Below are positions 7,865 through 16,448 of a stretch of 35,726 nt of DNA, in pieces; positions within the stretch are counted from its first letter, which is position 1; every line of letters begins with the position of its first letter. Location of the stretch: positions 1 to 35,726 of the forward strand of contig RZYB01000009.1 in assembly GCA_009930495.1 (NCBI GenBank). Direction: 5' to 3'. Position numbers and translations under genes: made by a program. Origin of the DNA: Deltaproteobacteria bacterium. GTDB taxonomy: Bacteria > Desulfobacterota > Desulfovibrionia > Desulfovibrionales > Desulfomicrobiaceae. The notes beneath the pieces were generated by a model, which was not told the origin of the DNA, did not search any database, and saw only the letters and a list, made by a program, of their open reading frames with translations.

Positions 7865-8449
7865 ATGATCCGAATCCGCCTCTTCCAACAGCGCGCGCGG
7901 TGGATGCTTTTCTGTTTTTCCCTGTCCACGCTTCTGCATGCGGCACCGGTATGGTTTCTTTTGTTCGGTCCGGTCCACGATCCGGCCAAGCCGCTTGAAA
8001 TAGATCTGAACGCCTTCAATTCATATCGGGAGCGCGTTTTTCGGGAATTAAGCCGTAACGCCCATCCCGAGGAACCGTTGCCACCCGTGCAACTGGCCGT
8101 CATGACCCAGACCCGGCCCGAACGGAAAGTCCGGCTGTCCGCGCCACTTGAGGAAGAGGATTTGACCCGGGTGCGGGTCATCCAACGGGCCATTTTGGGG
8201 CTTTGGACGAGGATGTATTGTCCGGAGGCCGGGTCCGCATTGGTTCGTCTGAATATCCTGGAAGACGGCCGTATTGGCGGCTATGCCGTGACCCGCTTGA
8301 ACGGGAATGCGGAGTTCAAGGCTTTTCTGGCCTCTTTTTTAACGACGTTTCAGGCTTCGTATGCCGATCAGGCCGGTCCTGGCCGGATGATGAATCTGGA
8401 GTGTGAATTCGTGGTCAAGCCCAACGCCGCGTCCAGGGGGCGTTCATGA
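7865..8449 (+). CDS. Single-pass membrane protein with TonB/TolA-like C-terminal domain
   Basis: This 194-residue protein has an N-terminal membrane anchor at about residues 13-34 (WMLFCFSLSTLLHAAPVWFL) after a basic stretch, a Pro/Glu/Arg-rich linker, and a C-terminal domain at about 102-190. That domain has the layout of the TonB/TolA C-terminal fold: a helix and WTRMYCP, then strand LVRLNILEDGRIGGYAVTR, NGN and the helix AEFKAFLASF. Such proteins link inner-membrane energy to the outer membrane, but no ExbB/ExbD or TolQ/R genes lie beside it, so the role is uncertain. The start ATG follows the HD gene stop by 1 base, and its stop overlaps the next ATG (ATGA). Confidence 0.6.
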   Translation: MIRIRLFQQRARWMLFCFSLSTLLHAAPVWFLLFGPVHDPAKPLEIDLNAFNSYRERVFRELSRNAHPEEPLPPVQLAVMTQTRPERKVRLSAPLEEEDLTRVRVIQRAILGLWTRMYCPEAGSALVRLNILEDGRIGGYAVTRLNGNAEFKAFLASFLTTFQASYADQAGPGRMMNLECEFVVKPNAASRGRS

Positions 8450-8934
8450 ACGTCGCGGTCATGTCCGACACGCATTTGGAGTGTCCGGATCGGGCGCTTG
8501 AAACCGTCATGGAACGGTATTGTCGCCGGGCCGATGTGCTCTTGCACTGCGGGGATTGCGTGGGCGAGGAAACCTGGGCCTATCTGAACAGCCACCCCCG
8601 TTTTTACGCGGTCCAGGGGAACTGTGACCTGCCGCCCTTGCGTGGCGCCCTGCCCAGTTTGCGTGAAGTGGAGCTGGACGGATTCCGCCTGGGGATGGCC
8701 CATGGCTGGGGGCCAAGGTCGCGGGTGTGGGCCACCGTGGCCAGTCAGTTTCCCGGCGTGGACCTGGTTTGCTATGGCCATACGCATATCCGGGACTGGC
8801 GGCGTCTCGAAGGCGGCGGGTGGATTCTCAATCCGGGCTCTGTGTTCTGGCCCAGGAGCGGCATGGCTGGCTTGGCGATGCTGACGCTGAAACGCGGGCA
8901 TGATCCGACGCTGGAATGGATCGACCTGTCGTGA
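8446..8934 (+). CDS. Metallophosphoesterase, YfcE/MJ0936-like phosphodiesterase
   Basis: The 162-residue protein is a compact calcineurin-like phosphoesterase. All five metal-binding motifs are present: SDTH (Asp8, His10), HCGD (Asp37), GNCD (Asn59), AHGW (His86) and GHTHI (His112, His114), followed by NPGSVFWPR. The small size and motif layout match the YfcE/MJ0936 family, which hydrolyses phosphodiesters in vitro; the cellular substrate is unknown. It overlaps the upstream gene by 4 bases and is the last gene of the argJ string, ended by the terminator at 8954. Confidence 0.9.
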   Translation: MNVAVMSDTHLECPDRALETVMERYCRRADVLLHCGDCVGEETWAYLNSHPRFYAVQGNCDLPPLRGALPSLREVELDGFRLGMAHGWGPRSRVWATVASQFPGVDLVCYGHTHIRDWRRLEGGGWILNPGSVFWPRSGMAGLAMLTLKRGHDPTLEWIDLS

Positions 8935-8953
8935 ACAGGGTGCGCGAAAAAAA

Positions 8954-8980
8954 AGCCCGGCGTGAACGTCGGGCTTTTTT
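8954..8980. terminator. Bidirectional intrinsic terminator between convergent genes
   Basis: AGCCCGGCG (8954-8962) pairs with CGTCGGGCT (8967-8975) around a TGAA tetraloop, nine pairs including one G-T. Six T follow on the plus side, and a run of A precedes it (8947-8954), giving a T-run for the minus strand. It separates the plus-strand phosphoesterase from minus-strand ppiD. Confidence 0.92.
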
Positions 8981-9007
8981 GCGTGTGGTGGGGAAACGCG
9001 GTGGCGT

Positions 9008-10915
9008 TTAGTTTTCCAGAACTTCCGGGTTGAGGATGCGCACGTCCGCCTTGGAACGCAAGTCGGCGAGGAAGGTTTGGATCATTTGTTCTTCGGTGCG
9101 TTGGTTCAATGATTGGATCCAGAGTTCCTTTTCCTTGGCCCAGTCTTCCGCGGAAGGCGGAACGACACCGCTGGCCTTGGCCACGATGAACCCGTCTTCC
9201 ACCTTGTAGCTGGACGGCAACCAGGAATCGGCCGTGGCGTTGAACGCGGCGTCGACCACTGCCGGGACCATGCCAAGTCCGGGGATGCTGCCCTGGCGTC
9301 CAAAGGACTCGGTGATGGTCAGGTCCGGGGCCTGGCCCGAGGGCAGGTTCCCGTTGGCGCGCAAGGACTCAAGAGCGGCATCGGCGGCAATCTTGGCCCG
9401 TTTCGCGGCTTCGTCCCTGATGACGATCGCCTTGATTTCGTCCTTGACCGTGTCCAGCGGTTTTGTCGTCGCGGGCGTGTTTTCGATTTTGGTGGCCAGG
9501 ATATAGCCTTCGGCCAGGGGAATGGGGTCCTGGGTCGTGGCGTTGACGGCCAAATCGAACAAGGCCGCGAGATCCTCGGGTTTGAGCGCCGCCAATTCCG
9601 AGGGGGCGTTGGTTTTGGTGAAGAGTTCGGATTCGTGGACTTTGAGGCCCTGACCAAGGGATTGAGCCACGGCCTGAAGATCCGATCCGGTCAGGACCAG
9701 TTCCAAGGCTTGGTCGATGGTATCCTGCAAGATTTCCGTGGCGCGATCCTGGGCGATGGTCTCCTTGATCTCGGCTTTGACGGCATCCATGGGGGTGTAT
9801 CCGGTCGTCTTGGTGTCCTCGACCTTGATCAGGTGAAAGCCAAACGCGGTTCGGATGGGGCCGCAGACTTCCCCCTTGGCCGTGGCGAAAGCCGCGTCTT
9901 CAAAAGGTTTGACCATGCGGCCGCGACCAAACCAACCCAAGGCCCCACCCGTGGATGTTCCGGATGGATCTTCCGTGAACGCGGCGGCCACATCCTCGAA
10001 TTTTTTACCGGCGGTCAGTTCCGCCTGGACGGCTGCCATCTTGGCGGTGGCTTTTTCTTCTTCGGCCTGGGTTGCGTTTTCATCGAGCCGGATCAGGATA
10101 TGCCGGGCGTTGACCTGTTCCTCGATTTTGTAATTTTCCTTGTGCTTGGCATAGTATGCCGCGATTTCCTCGTCCGGAACCGCCTCCTGGTTGGCCAGGG
10201 ACCGTGGACTCAGCTCCACGAAGGCGACCTTGGCCGTGGCTGGCACCGTGTACTGGGTTTTGTGGGCGGTGTAGTATTCCTGGATTTTTTCGTCGGTGGC
10301 GTTGACCTCGTGTTCATGGGCCTTCCAGGGGTAGAGCAGGTAGGAGACGGTCGTCGTGCCACGTCCGTAATCGTAATAATCCCGCGCCTGATCCTCGCTG
10401 ACCCGGCCGGGCAGCGCGAGATAGTTCTGGATTTTGTCCATGATCAGGTTGCGCATGAAATCGGATTCGAACTGACCGGGCGTCAGGCGGTTGCTTTTGA
10501 GCACGGTCTGGTATTTTTCCGGATCAAAGATGTTGCTGTCGTTTTGGAAAGTCGGGATGAGGTGGATTTCCTTGGCCAACTCTTCCTTGGACACGACCAA
10601 GCCAAGGGCCGTGGCTTTTTGGAGCAGGAGTTCCCGCGTGACCATTTGATTGAGAATTTGGTCCTTGAACCTGATTTGCGCCAGAAATTCGGAGGTCAGG
10701 CCCGGGTTTTGGCGGCGCGCAGTGTCCAGGTTGCGTTGCAACGTTTCCTGAAAGTCCCGGATCAGGATGGGCGCGTCGTTAACCGTGGCCACCACCGTCG
10801 TGGAATCGGTGCCGGACGGACTCATGCCAAAGGCCAATACGAAAACAGCGATGATGATGCCAAAAACAATTTTGATTCCCCAGGATTGGGCGCCCTGGCG
10901 CAAAATATCGAGCAT
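9008..10915 (-). CDS. ppiD: Periplasmic folding chaperone / peptidyl-prolyl isomerase PpiD
   Basis: The 635-residue protein has the PpiD layout: a short cytoplasmic start MLDILRQGAQSWGIK, one membrane helix at about residues 15-30, a SurA-N-like chaperone region (about 35-200, including VNDAPILIRDFQETL), and a parvulin domain at about 267-368. The parvulin signature is ARHILIRLDE, then FEDVAAAFTEDPSG, GGALGWFGRGRMVKPFEDAAF and TAFGFHLIKVED. A second, more divergent region follows to the C-terminus (RILNPEVLEN). PpiD is anchored in the inner membrane and helps fold exported proteins near the Sec translocon. GGAGA precedes the ATG. It lies downstream of aconitase on the same strand, with a hairpin between them. 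Confidence 0.92.
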   Translation of the reverse strand: MLDILRQGAQSWGIKIVFGIIIAVFVLAFGMSPSGTDSTTVVATVNDAPILIRDFQETLQRNLDTARRQNPGLTSEFLAQIRFKDQILNQMVTRELLLQKATALGLVVSKEELAKEIHLIPTFQNDSNIFDPEKYQTVLKSNRLTPGQFESDFMRNLIMDKIQNYLALPGRVSEDQARDYYDYGRGTTTVSYLLYPWKAHEHEVNATDEKIQEYYTAHKTQYTVPATAKVAFVELSPRSLANQEAVPDEEIAAYYAKHKENYKIEEQVNARHILIRLDENATQAEEEKATAKMAAVQAELTAGKKFEDVAAAFTEDPSGTSTGGALGWFGRGRMVKPFEDAAFATAKGEVCGPIRTAFGFHLIKVEDTKTTGYTPMDAVKAEIKETIAQDRATEILQDTIDQALELVLTGSDLQAVAQSLGQGLKVHESELFTKTNAPSELAALKPEDLAALFDLAVNATTQDPIPLAEGYILATKIENTPATTKPLDTVKDEIKAIVIRDEAAKRAKIAADAALESLRANGNLPSGQAPDLTITESFGRQGSIPGLGMVPAVVDAAFNATADSWLPSSYKVEDGFIVAKASGVVPPSAEDWAKEKELWIQSLNQRTEEQMIQTFLADLRSKADVRILNPEVLEN

Positions 10916-10950
10916 GGATTCTCCGACGGGAAAGTCTGAGGGTTAGAGAA

Positions 10951-10980
10951 ACGGGAAATCCGGATTTCCGGATTTCCCGT
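10951..10980 (-). terminator. Perfect 14-bp hairpin between acn and ppiD, probable terminator
   Basis: ACGGGAAATCCGGA (10951-10964) and TCCGGATTTCCCGT (10967-10980) are exact reverse complements around TT. On the minus strand it lies 8 bases after the aconitase stop and is followed by TTCTC rather than a full T-run, so it may terminate only partly and let some transcription run into ppiD. Confidence 0.7.
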
Positions 10981-10988
10981 GCGAAATG

Positions 10989-12911
10989 TTATTTTTGCCG
11001 GTCGTTGACGGCATTGAGCAAGCCACCGGCCTTGATAATGGCGATTTCGGACTCCGTCAAATCATGGGCCAGGGCAATGACTGTTCCCGAGGATGTCCGG
11101 GCGGTCAAGGGAGCGTTCGGAGCCAGGGAGGTCAGATCGAAAGCCAGGACGTCGCCTTCGGCGAGCTGGTCGTAATCGGCCGCGCTGGCCAGGACCAGTG
11201 GCAGAATGCCGAAGTTGATCAGATTGGCCTTGTGGATACGGGCGAAGCTCTTGGCCAGCACGACGCGCACGCCCAAATGCCGTGGCGCCAGGGCCGCGTG
11301 CTCGCGGCTGGAGCCCTGACCGTAATTCTCGCCACCAAGAATGAGCCCTTGTCCGGCCTGCTCGGCCCTGGCCACGAAATCTTTGTCCACGCGCTCGAAG
11401 ACATGGCGGCTGATGGCCGGAATGTTCGAGCGCAGGGCCGTGATGGCCGCGCCGGCGGGCATGATGTGGTCGGTGGTGATGTTGTCACCGACCTTGATCA
11501 GCACGGGCAACTCCAAGGTATTCGGGAGGCGGTCGAAGGGTGTCAGCGCGACGATGTTCGGCCCGCGCAGGATTTCCACGTTGGATCCGTCCTGGGGGGG
11601 ATAGGCGAAAAGGTGGCGAATGGACGGTGCCCCGGCCGGGAGGGACGGCGCGGTGATGGGTTTGGTCCAGGTGGCCGGATTCGTGAACTTGCCGTTCAAG
11701 GCGGCGAAAGCGGCGGTGATGGGGCTGACGAGGTAGATTTGTCCGTCCTGGGTGCCGCTGCGACCCTCGAAATTCCGATTGAAGGTCCGGGCGCTGACGC
11801 CACCGCTGTTGGGCGAGCCGCCCATGCCGATGCATGGACCGCAGGTGCATTCCATCAATCTGCCGCCGGCATCCAGAATATGGTCGATCAACCCTTCGCG
11901 CATGAGCATTTTGAGAACTTGCTTCGATCCGGGAGACAAGAGCAAGTCCGTGTTGGCCGCGATATGCTCGCCCTTGAGAATCTGGGCCACGCTTTGCAGA
12001 TCCGAGAACGAAGAGTTGGTGCAGGAGCCGATGGCCACTTGGTCGACGGTCAGGCCATCGAGTTCCGCCACGGGCACCACGCGGTCGGGCATGTGCGGCT
12101 GGGCGGCCAGGGGGACCAGGGCGCCAAGATCGATGTGGACTTCCTGATCGTAGGCGGCGTCGTCATCGGCGGCCAATGGACTGAAATCCTTTTCGCGGCC
12201 CATGAGGGTCAGGAAGGCCTTGGTTTGTTCATCGCTGGGAAAAATGGACGTGGTCGCGCCCAGTTCCGCGCCCATGTTGGTGATGGTGGCGCGCTCCGGA
12301 ACGCTCAGGGTCGCCACGCCAGGGCCGCAATATTCCATGACCGCGCCCACGCCGCCCTTGACGGACAGCAAGCCCAGGAGATGCAAAATGACATCCTTGG
12401 CCGAGGCATATCCGGTCAAGGCGCCAGTGAGCCAGACCTTGATCACCTTGGGCATGGTGATGGTATACGGTTCTCCGGCCATGGCCAGGGCCACGGACAG
12501 ACCGCCGGCGCCCATGGCCAGACTGCCGATGCCGCCGGCCGTGGGCGTGTGCGAGTCGGAACCGATCAGGGTTTTGCCTGGAATCGCGAAATTTTCCAGA
12601 TGCAATTGGTGGCAGATACCCGTTCCCGGAGGTGAAAAGACAATGCCGTACTTGGCCGCGATGCTGCGCAGGAAGCGGTGGTCATCCGGGTTGCGGAAAC
12701 CCATTTGCAGGGTGTTGTGATCCACGTAGCTGACGGACAGCTCGGTTTTGACCCGGGGGAGGCCCATGGCTTCCCATTGCAGGTAGGCCATGGTTCCGGT
12801 GGCGTCTTGGGTCAGGGTTTGATTTATCTTGATGGCCACCTCGCTGCCGGCGGCCATCTCGCCGGTCACCAGATGCGCGGCGATAATTTTACGAGTGAGA
12901 TTTTGTTGCAT
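10989..12911 (-). CDS. acnA: Aconitate hydratase
   Basis: Aconitase interconverts citrate and isocitrate with a [4Fe-4S] cluster. The 640-residue protein is shorter than E. coli AcnA (about 890) and resembles the compact form found in Aquifex and many deltaproteobacteria. Cluster cysteines are in IGSCTNSSF (C297) and CTCGPCIGMGG (C357, C360). Other family blocks are SVSYVDHN, GTGICHQLH, LIGSDSHTPTAGGIG and, in the swivel domain, GENYGQGSSREHAAL (about 520-535). AAGGAG lies just upstream of the ATG. The gene symbol is by function; acnA versus acnB style naming is not certain for this short type. Confidence 0.94.
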   Translation of the reverse strand: MQQNLTRKIIAAHLVTGEMAAGSEVAIKINQTLTQDATGTMAYLQWEAMGLPRVKTELSVSYVDHNTLQMGFRNPDDHRFLRSIAAKYGIVFSPPGTGICHQLHLENFAIPGKTLIGSDSHTPTAGGIGSLAMGAGGLSVALAMAGEPYTITMPKVIKVWLTGALTGYASAKDVILHLLGLLSVKGGVGAVMEYCGPGVATLSVPERATITNMGAELGATTSIFPSDEQTKAFLTLMGREKDFSPLAADDDAAYDQEVHIDLGALVPLAAQPHMPDRVVPVAELDGLTVDQVAIGSCTNSSFSDLQSVAQILKGEHIAANTDLLLSPGSKQVLKMLMREGLIDHILDAGGRLMECTCGPCIGMGGSPNSGGVSARTFNRNFEGRSGTQDGQIYLVSPITAAFAALNGKFTNPATWTKPITAPSLPAGAPSIRHLFAYPPQDGSNVEILRGPNIVALTPFDRLPNTLELPVLIKVGDNITTDHIMPAGAAITALRSNIPAISRHVFERVDKDFVARAEQAGQGLILGGENYGQGSSREHAALAPRHLGVRVVLAKSFARIHKANLINFGILPLVLASAADYDQLAEGDVLAFDLTSLAPNAPLTARTSSGTVIALAHDLTESEIAIIKAGGLLNAVNDRQK

Positions 12912-12938
12912 GGAAGCTCCTTTTCTGGGGGCGTGTGG

Positions 12939-12968
12939 AAAAAAGGCTCCCAGCCGGAGCCGGGAGCC
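12939..12968 (-). terminator. Intrinsic terminator for the minus-strand EPSPS-like/coiled-coil pair
   Basis: Read on the minus strand, GGCTCCC (12968-12962) pairs with GGGAGCC (12951-12945) around a GC-rich loop and is followed by six T (12944-12939). It is 13 bases downstream of the small gene's stop. Confidence 0.88.
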
Positions 12969-12981
12969 TCGAAACTTGGAT

Positions 12982-13254
12982 TTACCACGTGGATTTTAAA
13001 CGTCGCAAGGCAACCATCCGAAACTGGATTTCCGTGTCCATGCGAAGTTTGTCATGCTGCAGACGGAAGATTTCATCGTGAAAAAGAATGCCCCGGGCCG
13101 GATCCTCGTCGTGGAGAAGCTGCTTGACCCTGGCCTGGGCCGCGGCCTGATCGGCCCGCAAGACAGCGATTTCCTGTTCGATGGTTTCAATCTGCCGTGA
13201 TGCGGATTCGTTTGCGTTTGGGCTTGTCGTCATGGGTGTCGTCGGGCTGTTCAT
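12982..13254 (-). CDS. Small coiled-coil protein, function unknown
   Basis: The 90-residue protein has no family I recognise. After a Thr/Ser/Pro-rich start it is charged and helical: RQIETIEQEIAVLRADQ, then a break at HDEDPARGILFHDE, then a second helix with LQHDKLRMDTEIQFR, a pattern suited to a helical hairpin or coiled coil. Its start overlaps the 3' end of the EPSPS-like gene by 68 bases (46 if the ATG at 13233 is used), and a clear terminator follows, so it is probably translated from the same message. Neither possible start has a good ribosome binding site. Confidence 0.6.
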   Translation of the reverse strand: MNSPTTPMTTSPNANESASRQIETIEQEIAVLRADQAAAQARVKQLLHDEDPARGILFHDEIFRLQHDKLRMDTEIQFRMVALRRLKSTW

Positions 13255-14827
13255 CGGCTCGGGCCAGGTGAATGAAGTTTTGGGGTTCGGGCAGGTTCAT
13301 GAAAATTTTCCAGAACCATGGCCACGCCGAGGAGATGTTATCGGCATTGGCCAGGCAGATTCCGGGATGATTGAAGGAAATCAGGGCGCAGGCCAAGGTC
13401 CAGAAAGGTCCTGGACTTTGCCACGCGCTCTCGACCGGGCGTTTGGCGGCGGGCAGGCCGAGTTTCAACAAGCCGGGTTCGATGGCGTATCCAGCACCCA
13501 GCGCTTCGAGCAGATCCTGGGCATGGTCCACGTCTTCGTGCGTGGTGTCGAGCGTGATGTGGCACGGCGCCTTGAGTCCCAGCCCCATGGCCAGGATAAG
13601 GGGCAGGTATTCCTGGCACGAGGTGATGTCGATGGCGATGCTGGACGGCCGGTTTGTCATGCGGGCCGAAATGAAATCCGCCTCGATGGTCGTGCGCAAG
13701 CCAAATTCGTACAGGATGTCCATGACGTCCTGGAGGTGCGGGGTGAGGGTGGGCCATTTGCCGCGCAAGGTCACCACTCCGTCGTTGAAAAACGGCATGA
13801 CCAACAGGTGCAGGCTCATCAGCGGGTCGATGGGGATATCCGCGTGGGAAATGTCCAGACTCACTGGCGGGGCGGGTATGGTGATGGTCTGCCCTTCGAA
13901 TTGGAGTTCCGGGATGTATTGCTGCAGAAAAGCGATTCCCTTGCGGAGGAGTTTGCTATTCCAATAGGTTTCGGCAAGACGGATGGTCAGCCCCGTTTTG
14001 AAGGTCGTCGCGGCGACGGCCAGGGCGAGAATGAATTTTTTCGAGATGCCGGGGGGAATGGCGATGTCTTCGGGAACCTGCCCGCTGGATTCAAGGCGTA
14101 CCGGCAGGCCGTTGCTGTGGGGTTCGATGGCGGTCAGACGCGCTCCAAGCTTGGGCAGCAGATCCTGAATCGGCCGGAGATCGAGAATTTTGAGTTTGGT
14201 CGAGCCCGTGAATTTGGCCTTGGTCACTTGGCCCAGCGCCAGACAGAGAAGCAAATAAAAATGAAATTTGCTTTGTCCGGCGTACAGGATCTTGTTGTCC
14301 ATGGACCAGGAGTCGGTCGGCTGGATGGCGCAGGCGTGGTTGATAAAGACTATGTTGAAGCCGCAAAGATTGAGGGCGTTGATCAATTCCAGCGAAATAT
14401 CGTTCCCTTGAAATGGCGCGACATGCAGTGGTTTTGAGTTGGTCGCCCCCAAAAAGAACATCATGCTCCGCAAGATCTGGTCACGCGGCGCGTCGAGATC
14501 GATGTTGACAGGCTTTCTGCGCGGAAAAAGGCACAGCGGCTTGTCGTTGGAGGAATGCTTTTCGACCCGGGCATAGGCGAGGTTGTTGGTGAGATGAAAT
14601 ATTTTTTTGAGGATTTGCGGTTCGAGGCTCTCGTTCGTGGCTGTCTCGCGCCATGTTTGCCACAATTTTTTTTCTTGATTTGGGTCGGTGATGCCAAGAT
14701 TCTTGGCGCGTCGAGCACCTGCGGCCCTGGCTAACAGGCCGGTGCGCGCGGCAAGAATGGATACGAGTTTTTCATCGAGTTGGGCCAGTTCCTGGGTCAG
14801 GGAGAGGGAATGATATTTGTCGGCCAT
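13187..14827 (-). CDS. Fusion of chorismate-mutase-like and EPSP-synthase-like domains, both apparently missing catalytic residues
   Basis: From the ATG at 14827 the product is 546 residues. Residues about 7-60 resemble the AroQ chorismate mutase first helix (LTQELAQLDEKLVSILAAR and ITDPNQEKKLW). Residues about 105-520 follow the EPSP synthase layout, with LDLRPIQDLLPKLGARL (216-232) and PPGISKKFILALAVAA. By-eye alignment to E. coli enzymes suggests losses: CM Arg11 is Thr and Arg51 is Gln; in the EPSPS part the KS of the first loop becomes Q117-I, the NAGT loop reads AGQSK, and SSQ becomes SKK. It could be a regulatory or repurposed paralogue, or a divergent active enzyme. The C-terminus is highly charged (DDKPKRKRIRITAD). 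A TTG at 14848 is an alternative start; neither start has a clear ribosome binding site. Confidence 0.7.
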   Translation of the reverse strand: MADKYHSLSLTQELAQLDEKLVSILAARTGLLARAAGARRAKNLGITDPNQEKKLWQTWRETATNESLEPQILKKIFHLTNNLAYARVEKHSSNDKPLCLFPRRKPVNIDLDAPRDQILRSMMFFLGATNSKPLHVAPFQGNDISLELINALNLCGFNIVFINHACAIQPTDSWSMDNKILYAGQSKFHFYLLLCLALGQVTKAKFTGSTKLKILDLRPIQDLLPKLGARLTAIEPHSNGLPVRLESSGQVPEDIAIPPGISKKFILALAVAATTFKTGLTIRLAETYWNSKLLRKGIAFLQQYIPELQFEGQTITIPAPPVSLDISHADIPIDPLMSLHLLVMPFFNDGVVTLRGKWPTLTPHLQDVMDILYEFGLRTTIEADFISARMTNRPSSIAIDITSCQEYLPLILAMGLGLKAPCHITLDTTHEDVDHAQDLLEALGAGYAIEPGLLKLGLPAAKRPVESAWQSPGPFWTLACALISFNHPGICLANADNISSAWPWFWKIFMNLPEPQNFIHLARADEQPDDTHDDKPKRKRIRITAD

Positions 14828-15035
14828 GCGTCTTGCGAAGGGTACCAAAATTGGTTGATAAGTGAGTTTGTATGTTGCTGGGATGGATTAAATGTCAACT
14901 ATCGCATCTAACAGGAAGAACCCTGGCTACGCAAGCGAATAATGGCCGCTCGTGCGGGATGATTTGGTTGTCATCCAAAAGTGTGACAGTTTGCACGGGA
15001 CGATGACGGCACGAAGCGGTCGCGACACCGCGTAT

Positions 15036-15063
15036 TTGCTTGAGGAGAAGGGGTTGATAAAAA
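15036..15063 (+). promoter_or_regulatory. Presumed sat promoter overlapping a Rex-like site
   Basis: TTGCTT (15036-15041) could be a -35 element, with TAAAAA (15058-15063) as a weak -10 at 16-base spacing. The assignment depends mainly on the matching arrangement at the aprBA promoter. A second possible -35, TTGACA (15077-15082), has no convincing -10 at the right distance. Confidence 0.35.
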
Positions 15064-15071
15064 AATCACAA
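15054..15071. promoter_or_regulatory. Rex-like operator upstream of sat
   Basis: TTGATAAAAAAATCACAA has the TTG-N12-CAA outer dyad and an exact TCACAA half-site typical of the NADH-sensing repressor Rex (general consensus TTGTGA-N6-TCACAA). It differs at only two positions from the dyad before aprBA. Rex is an established repressor of sat in Desulfovibrio vulgaris. A weaker match, TTGTGAAAATAAAAACAA, lies at 15125-15142 near the ribosome binding site. Confidence 0.6.
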
Positions 15072-15166
15072 AACAATTGACAAGATGGCGGTTGCGACGC
15101 AGAGTGCGGTCTCCATCCTGTTATTTGTGAAAATAAAAACAAACCATATTTAGGAGGATCCGCATT

Positions 15167-16435
15167 ATGGCTCTCGTACCCGCTCATGGTGGAAAAGGTC
15201 TGGTTTGCTGTCTGCTTCAGGGTGCCGAACTGGCTGCCGAACAGAAAAAGGCCGAGACCCTGAAGAAGATTGAAATCAGCCCCCGCGCCAAGGGTGATCT
15301 GATTATGATGGGTATTGGTGGATTCAGCCCGCTGAATGGTTTCATGACCAAGGCTGATTGGAAGTCCGTGTGCGAGAATTACACGCTGGCCGATGGTACC
15401 TTCTGGCCCGTGCCCGTGACATTGGACACCGACGAAGTCGTGAAGGTTGGCGAGGAGATCGCCCTGTTCGACCCCAAGAAGGGTGTGTTCATGGCCACCA
15501 TGAAGGTCACGGAAGTCTATGAAATGACGGAAGCTGACAAGAAGTGGGAAAGCGAAAAGGTTTACAAGGGCCAGGGCGAGGATTCCGCCGATGACAAGTT
15601 CTGGGAAGTGGCCCTGAAGGACCATCCCGGCGTGCAGATGGTCATGGCGCAGAAGAAGTACAATGTTGCCGGTCCGGTCAAGGTTTTGTCCGAAGGCGAC
15701 TACCGTGATCGTTTCCCCGGTTGCTACATGACCCCCGCCGAGGCTCGCAAGACTTTCGAGGAAAAGGGCTGGAGCCGTGTTGCCGCTTTGCAGCTGCGCA
15801 ATCCCATGCACCGTTCTCATGAATACCTGGCCAAGATCGCTTGCGAAGTTTGCGACGGCGTGTTCATCCACTCCCTGGTCGGCAACCTGAAGCCCGGCGA
15901 TATCCCGGCCGAAGTCCGTATCAAGTGCATCGACAAGCTGATCGATCTGTACTTCGTCAAGGCCAACGTCGTTCAGGGTGGCTATCCGCTGGATATGCGT
16001 TACGCTGGTCCTCGCGAAGGCTTGTTGCACGCCACCTTCCGTCAGAACTATGGCGTGTCCGACATGCTCATCGGTCGTGACCACGCTGGTGTCGGTGATT
16101 TCTACGGCCTGTTCGAGGCTCAGGAGATTTTTGACCGTGTTCCCAAGAATTTGGGCGCTGGCAAGGATCTGGTCACCCAGCCGATGAAGATTGACTGGAC
16201 CTTCTACTGCTACAAGTGCGACGGCATGGCTTCTCTGCGCACCTGCCCGCATAGCAAGGAAGACCGTGTCGTTCTTTCCGGCACCAAGCTGCGCAAGGCT
16301 CTGTCCGAGGGTGCCGAGGTCGTTGACCATTTTGGCCGCGATGAAGTCCTCGTGATCCTGCGCGAATACTATTCGAATTTGACCGAAAAGGTTGAAATCA
16401 AGATGCAGGGTGCTGCTTCCGGCGCCAAGATGTAA
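15167..16435 (+). CDS. sat: Sulfate adenylyltransferase (ATP sulfurylase)
   Basis: Sat activates sulfate with ATP to adenylylsulfate plus pyrophosphate, the first cytoplasmic step of sulfate respiration. The 422-residue protein is the single-domain dissimilatory type. ATP-site motifs are [14 protein letters not shown] (the QxRNPxHxxH motif, about residues 207-220) and [12 protein letters not shown] (about 303-314), plus VVLSGTKLR near the end. A zinc-binding set CYKC and CPHSKED is at about 346-367. TAGGAGGATCC before the ATG is a strong ribosome binding site. Codon use is visibly biased to a small set (CGT, GGT, AAG), as expected for a highly expressed gene. A hairpin without U-tract follows. 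Confidence 0.98.
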   Translation: MALVPAHGGKGLVCCLLQGAELAAEQKKAETLKKIEISPRAKGDLIMMGIGGFSPLNGFMTKADWKSVCENYTLADGTFWPVPVTLDTDEVVKVGEEIALFDPKKGVFMATMKVTEVYEMTEADKKWESEKVYKGQGEDSADDKFWEVALKDHPGVQMVMAQKKYNVAGPVKVLSEGDYRDRFPGCYMTPAEARKTFEEKGWSRVAALQLRNPMHRSHEYLAKIACEVCDGVFIHSLVGNLKPGDIPAEVRIKCIDKLIDLYFVKANVVQGGYPLDMRYAGPREGLLHATFRQNYGVSDMLIGRDHAGVGDFYGLFEAQEIFDRVPKNLGAGKDLVTQPMKIDWTFYCYKCDGMASLRTCPHSKEDRVVLSGTKLRKALSEGAEVVDHFGRDEVLVILREYYSNLTEKVEIKMQGAASGAKM

Positions 16436-16448
16436 TTTTGTGTTCCTG

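Larger units (their letters stand above)
14828..15166. other. Divergent intergenic region carrying the sat control signals
   Basis: There is no gene between the minus-strand EPSPS-like gene and sat. The half near sat (15036-15166) is AT-rich and holds the presumed sat promoter, one clear and one imperfect Rex-like dyad, and the ribosome binding site TAGGAGGA. The half near 14830-15000 shows no recognisable element. Confidence 0.7.

Noticed and set aside
9113-10939. 608-codon plus-strand frame opposite ppiD
   Set aside because: It mirrors the ppiD frame and has Gly/Phe/Asp-rich composition typical of antisense reading; ppiD has a parvulin signature and a proper start.
10986-12635. 549-codon plus-strand frame opposite aconitase
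   Set aside because: It is antisense to aconitase, which has intact cluster cysteines; the frame shows no known domain.
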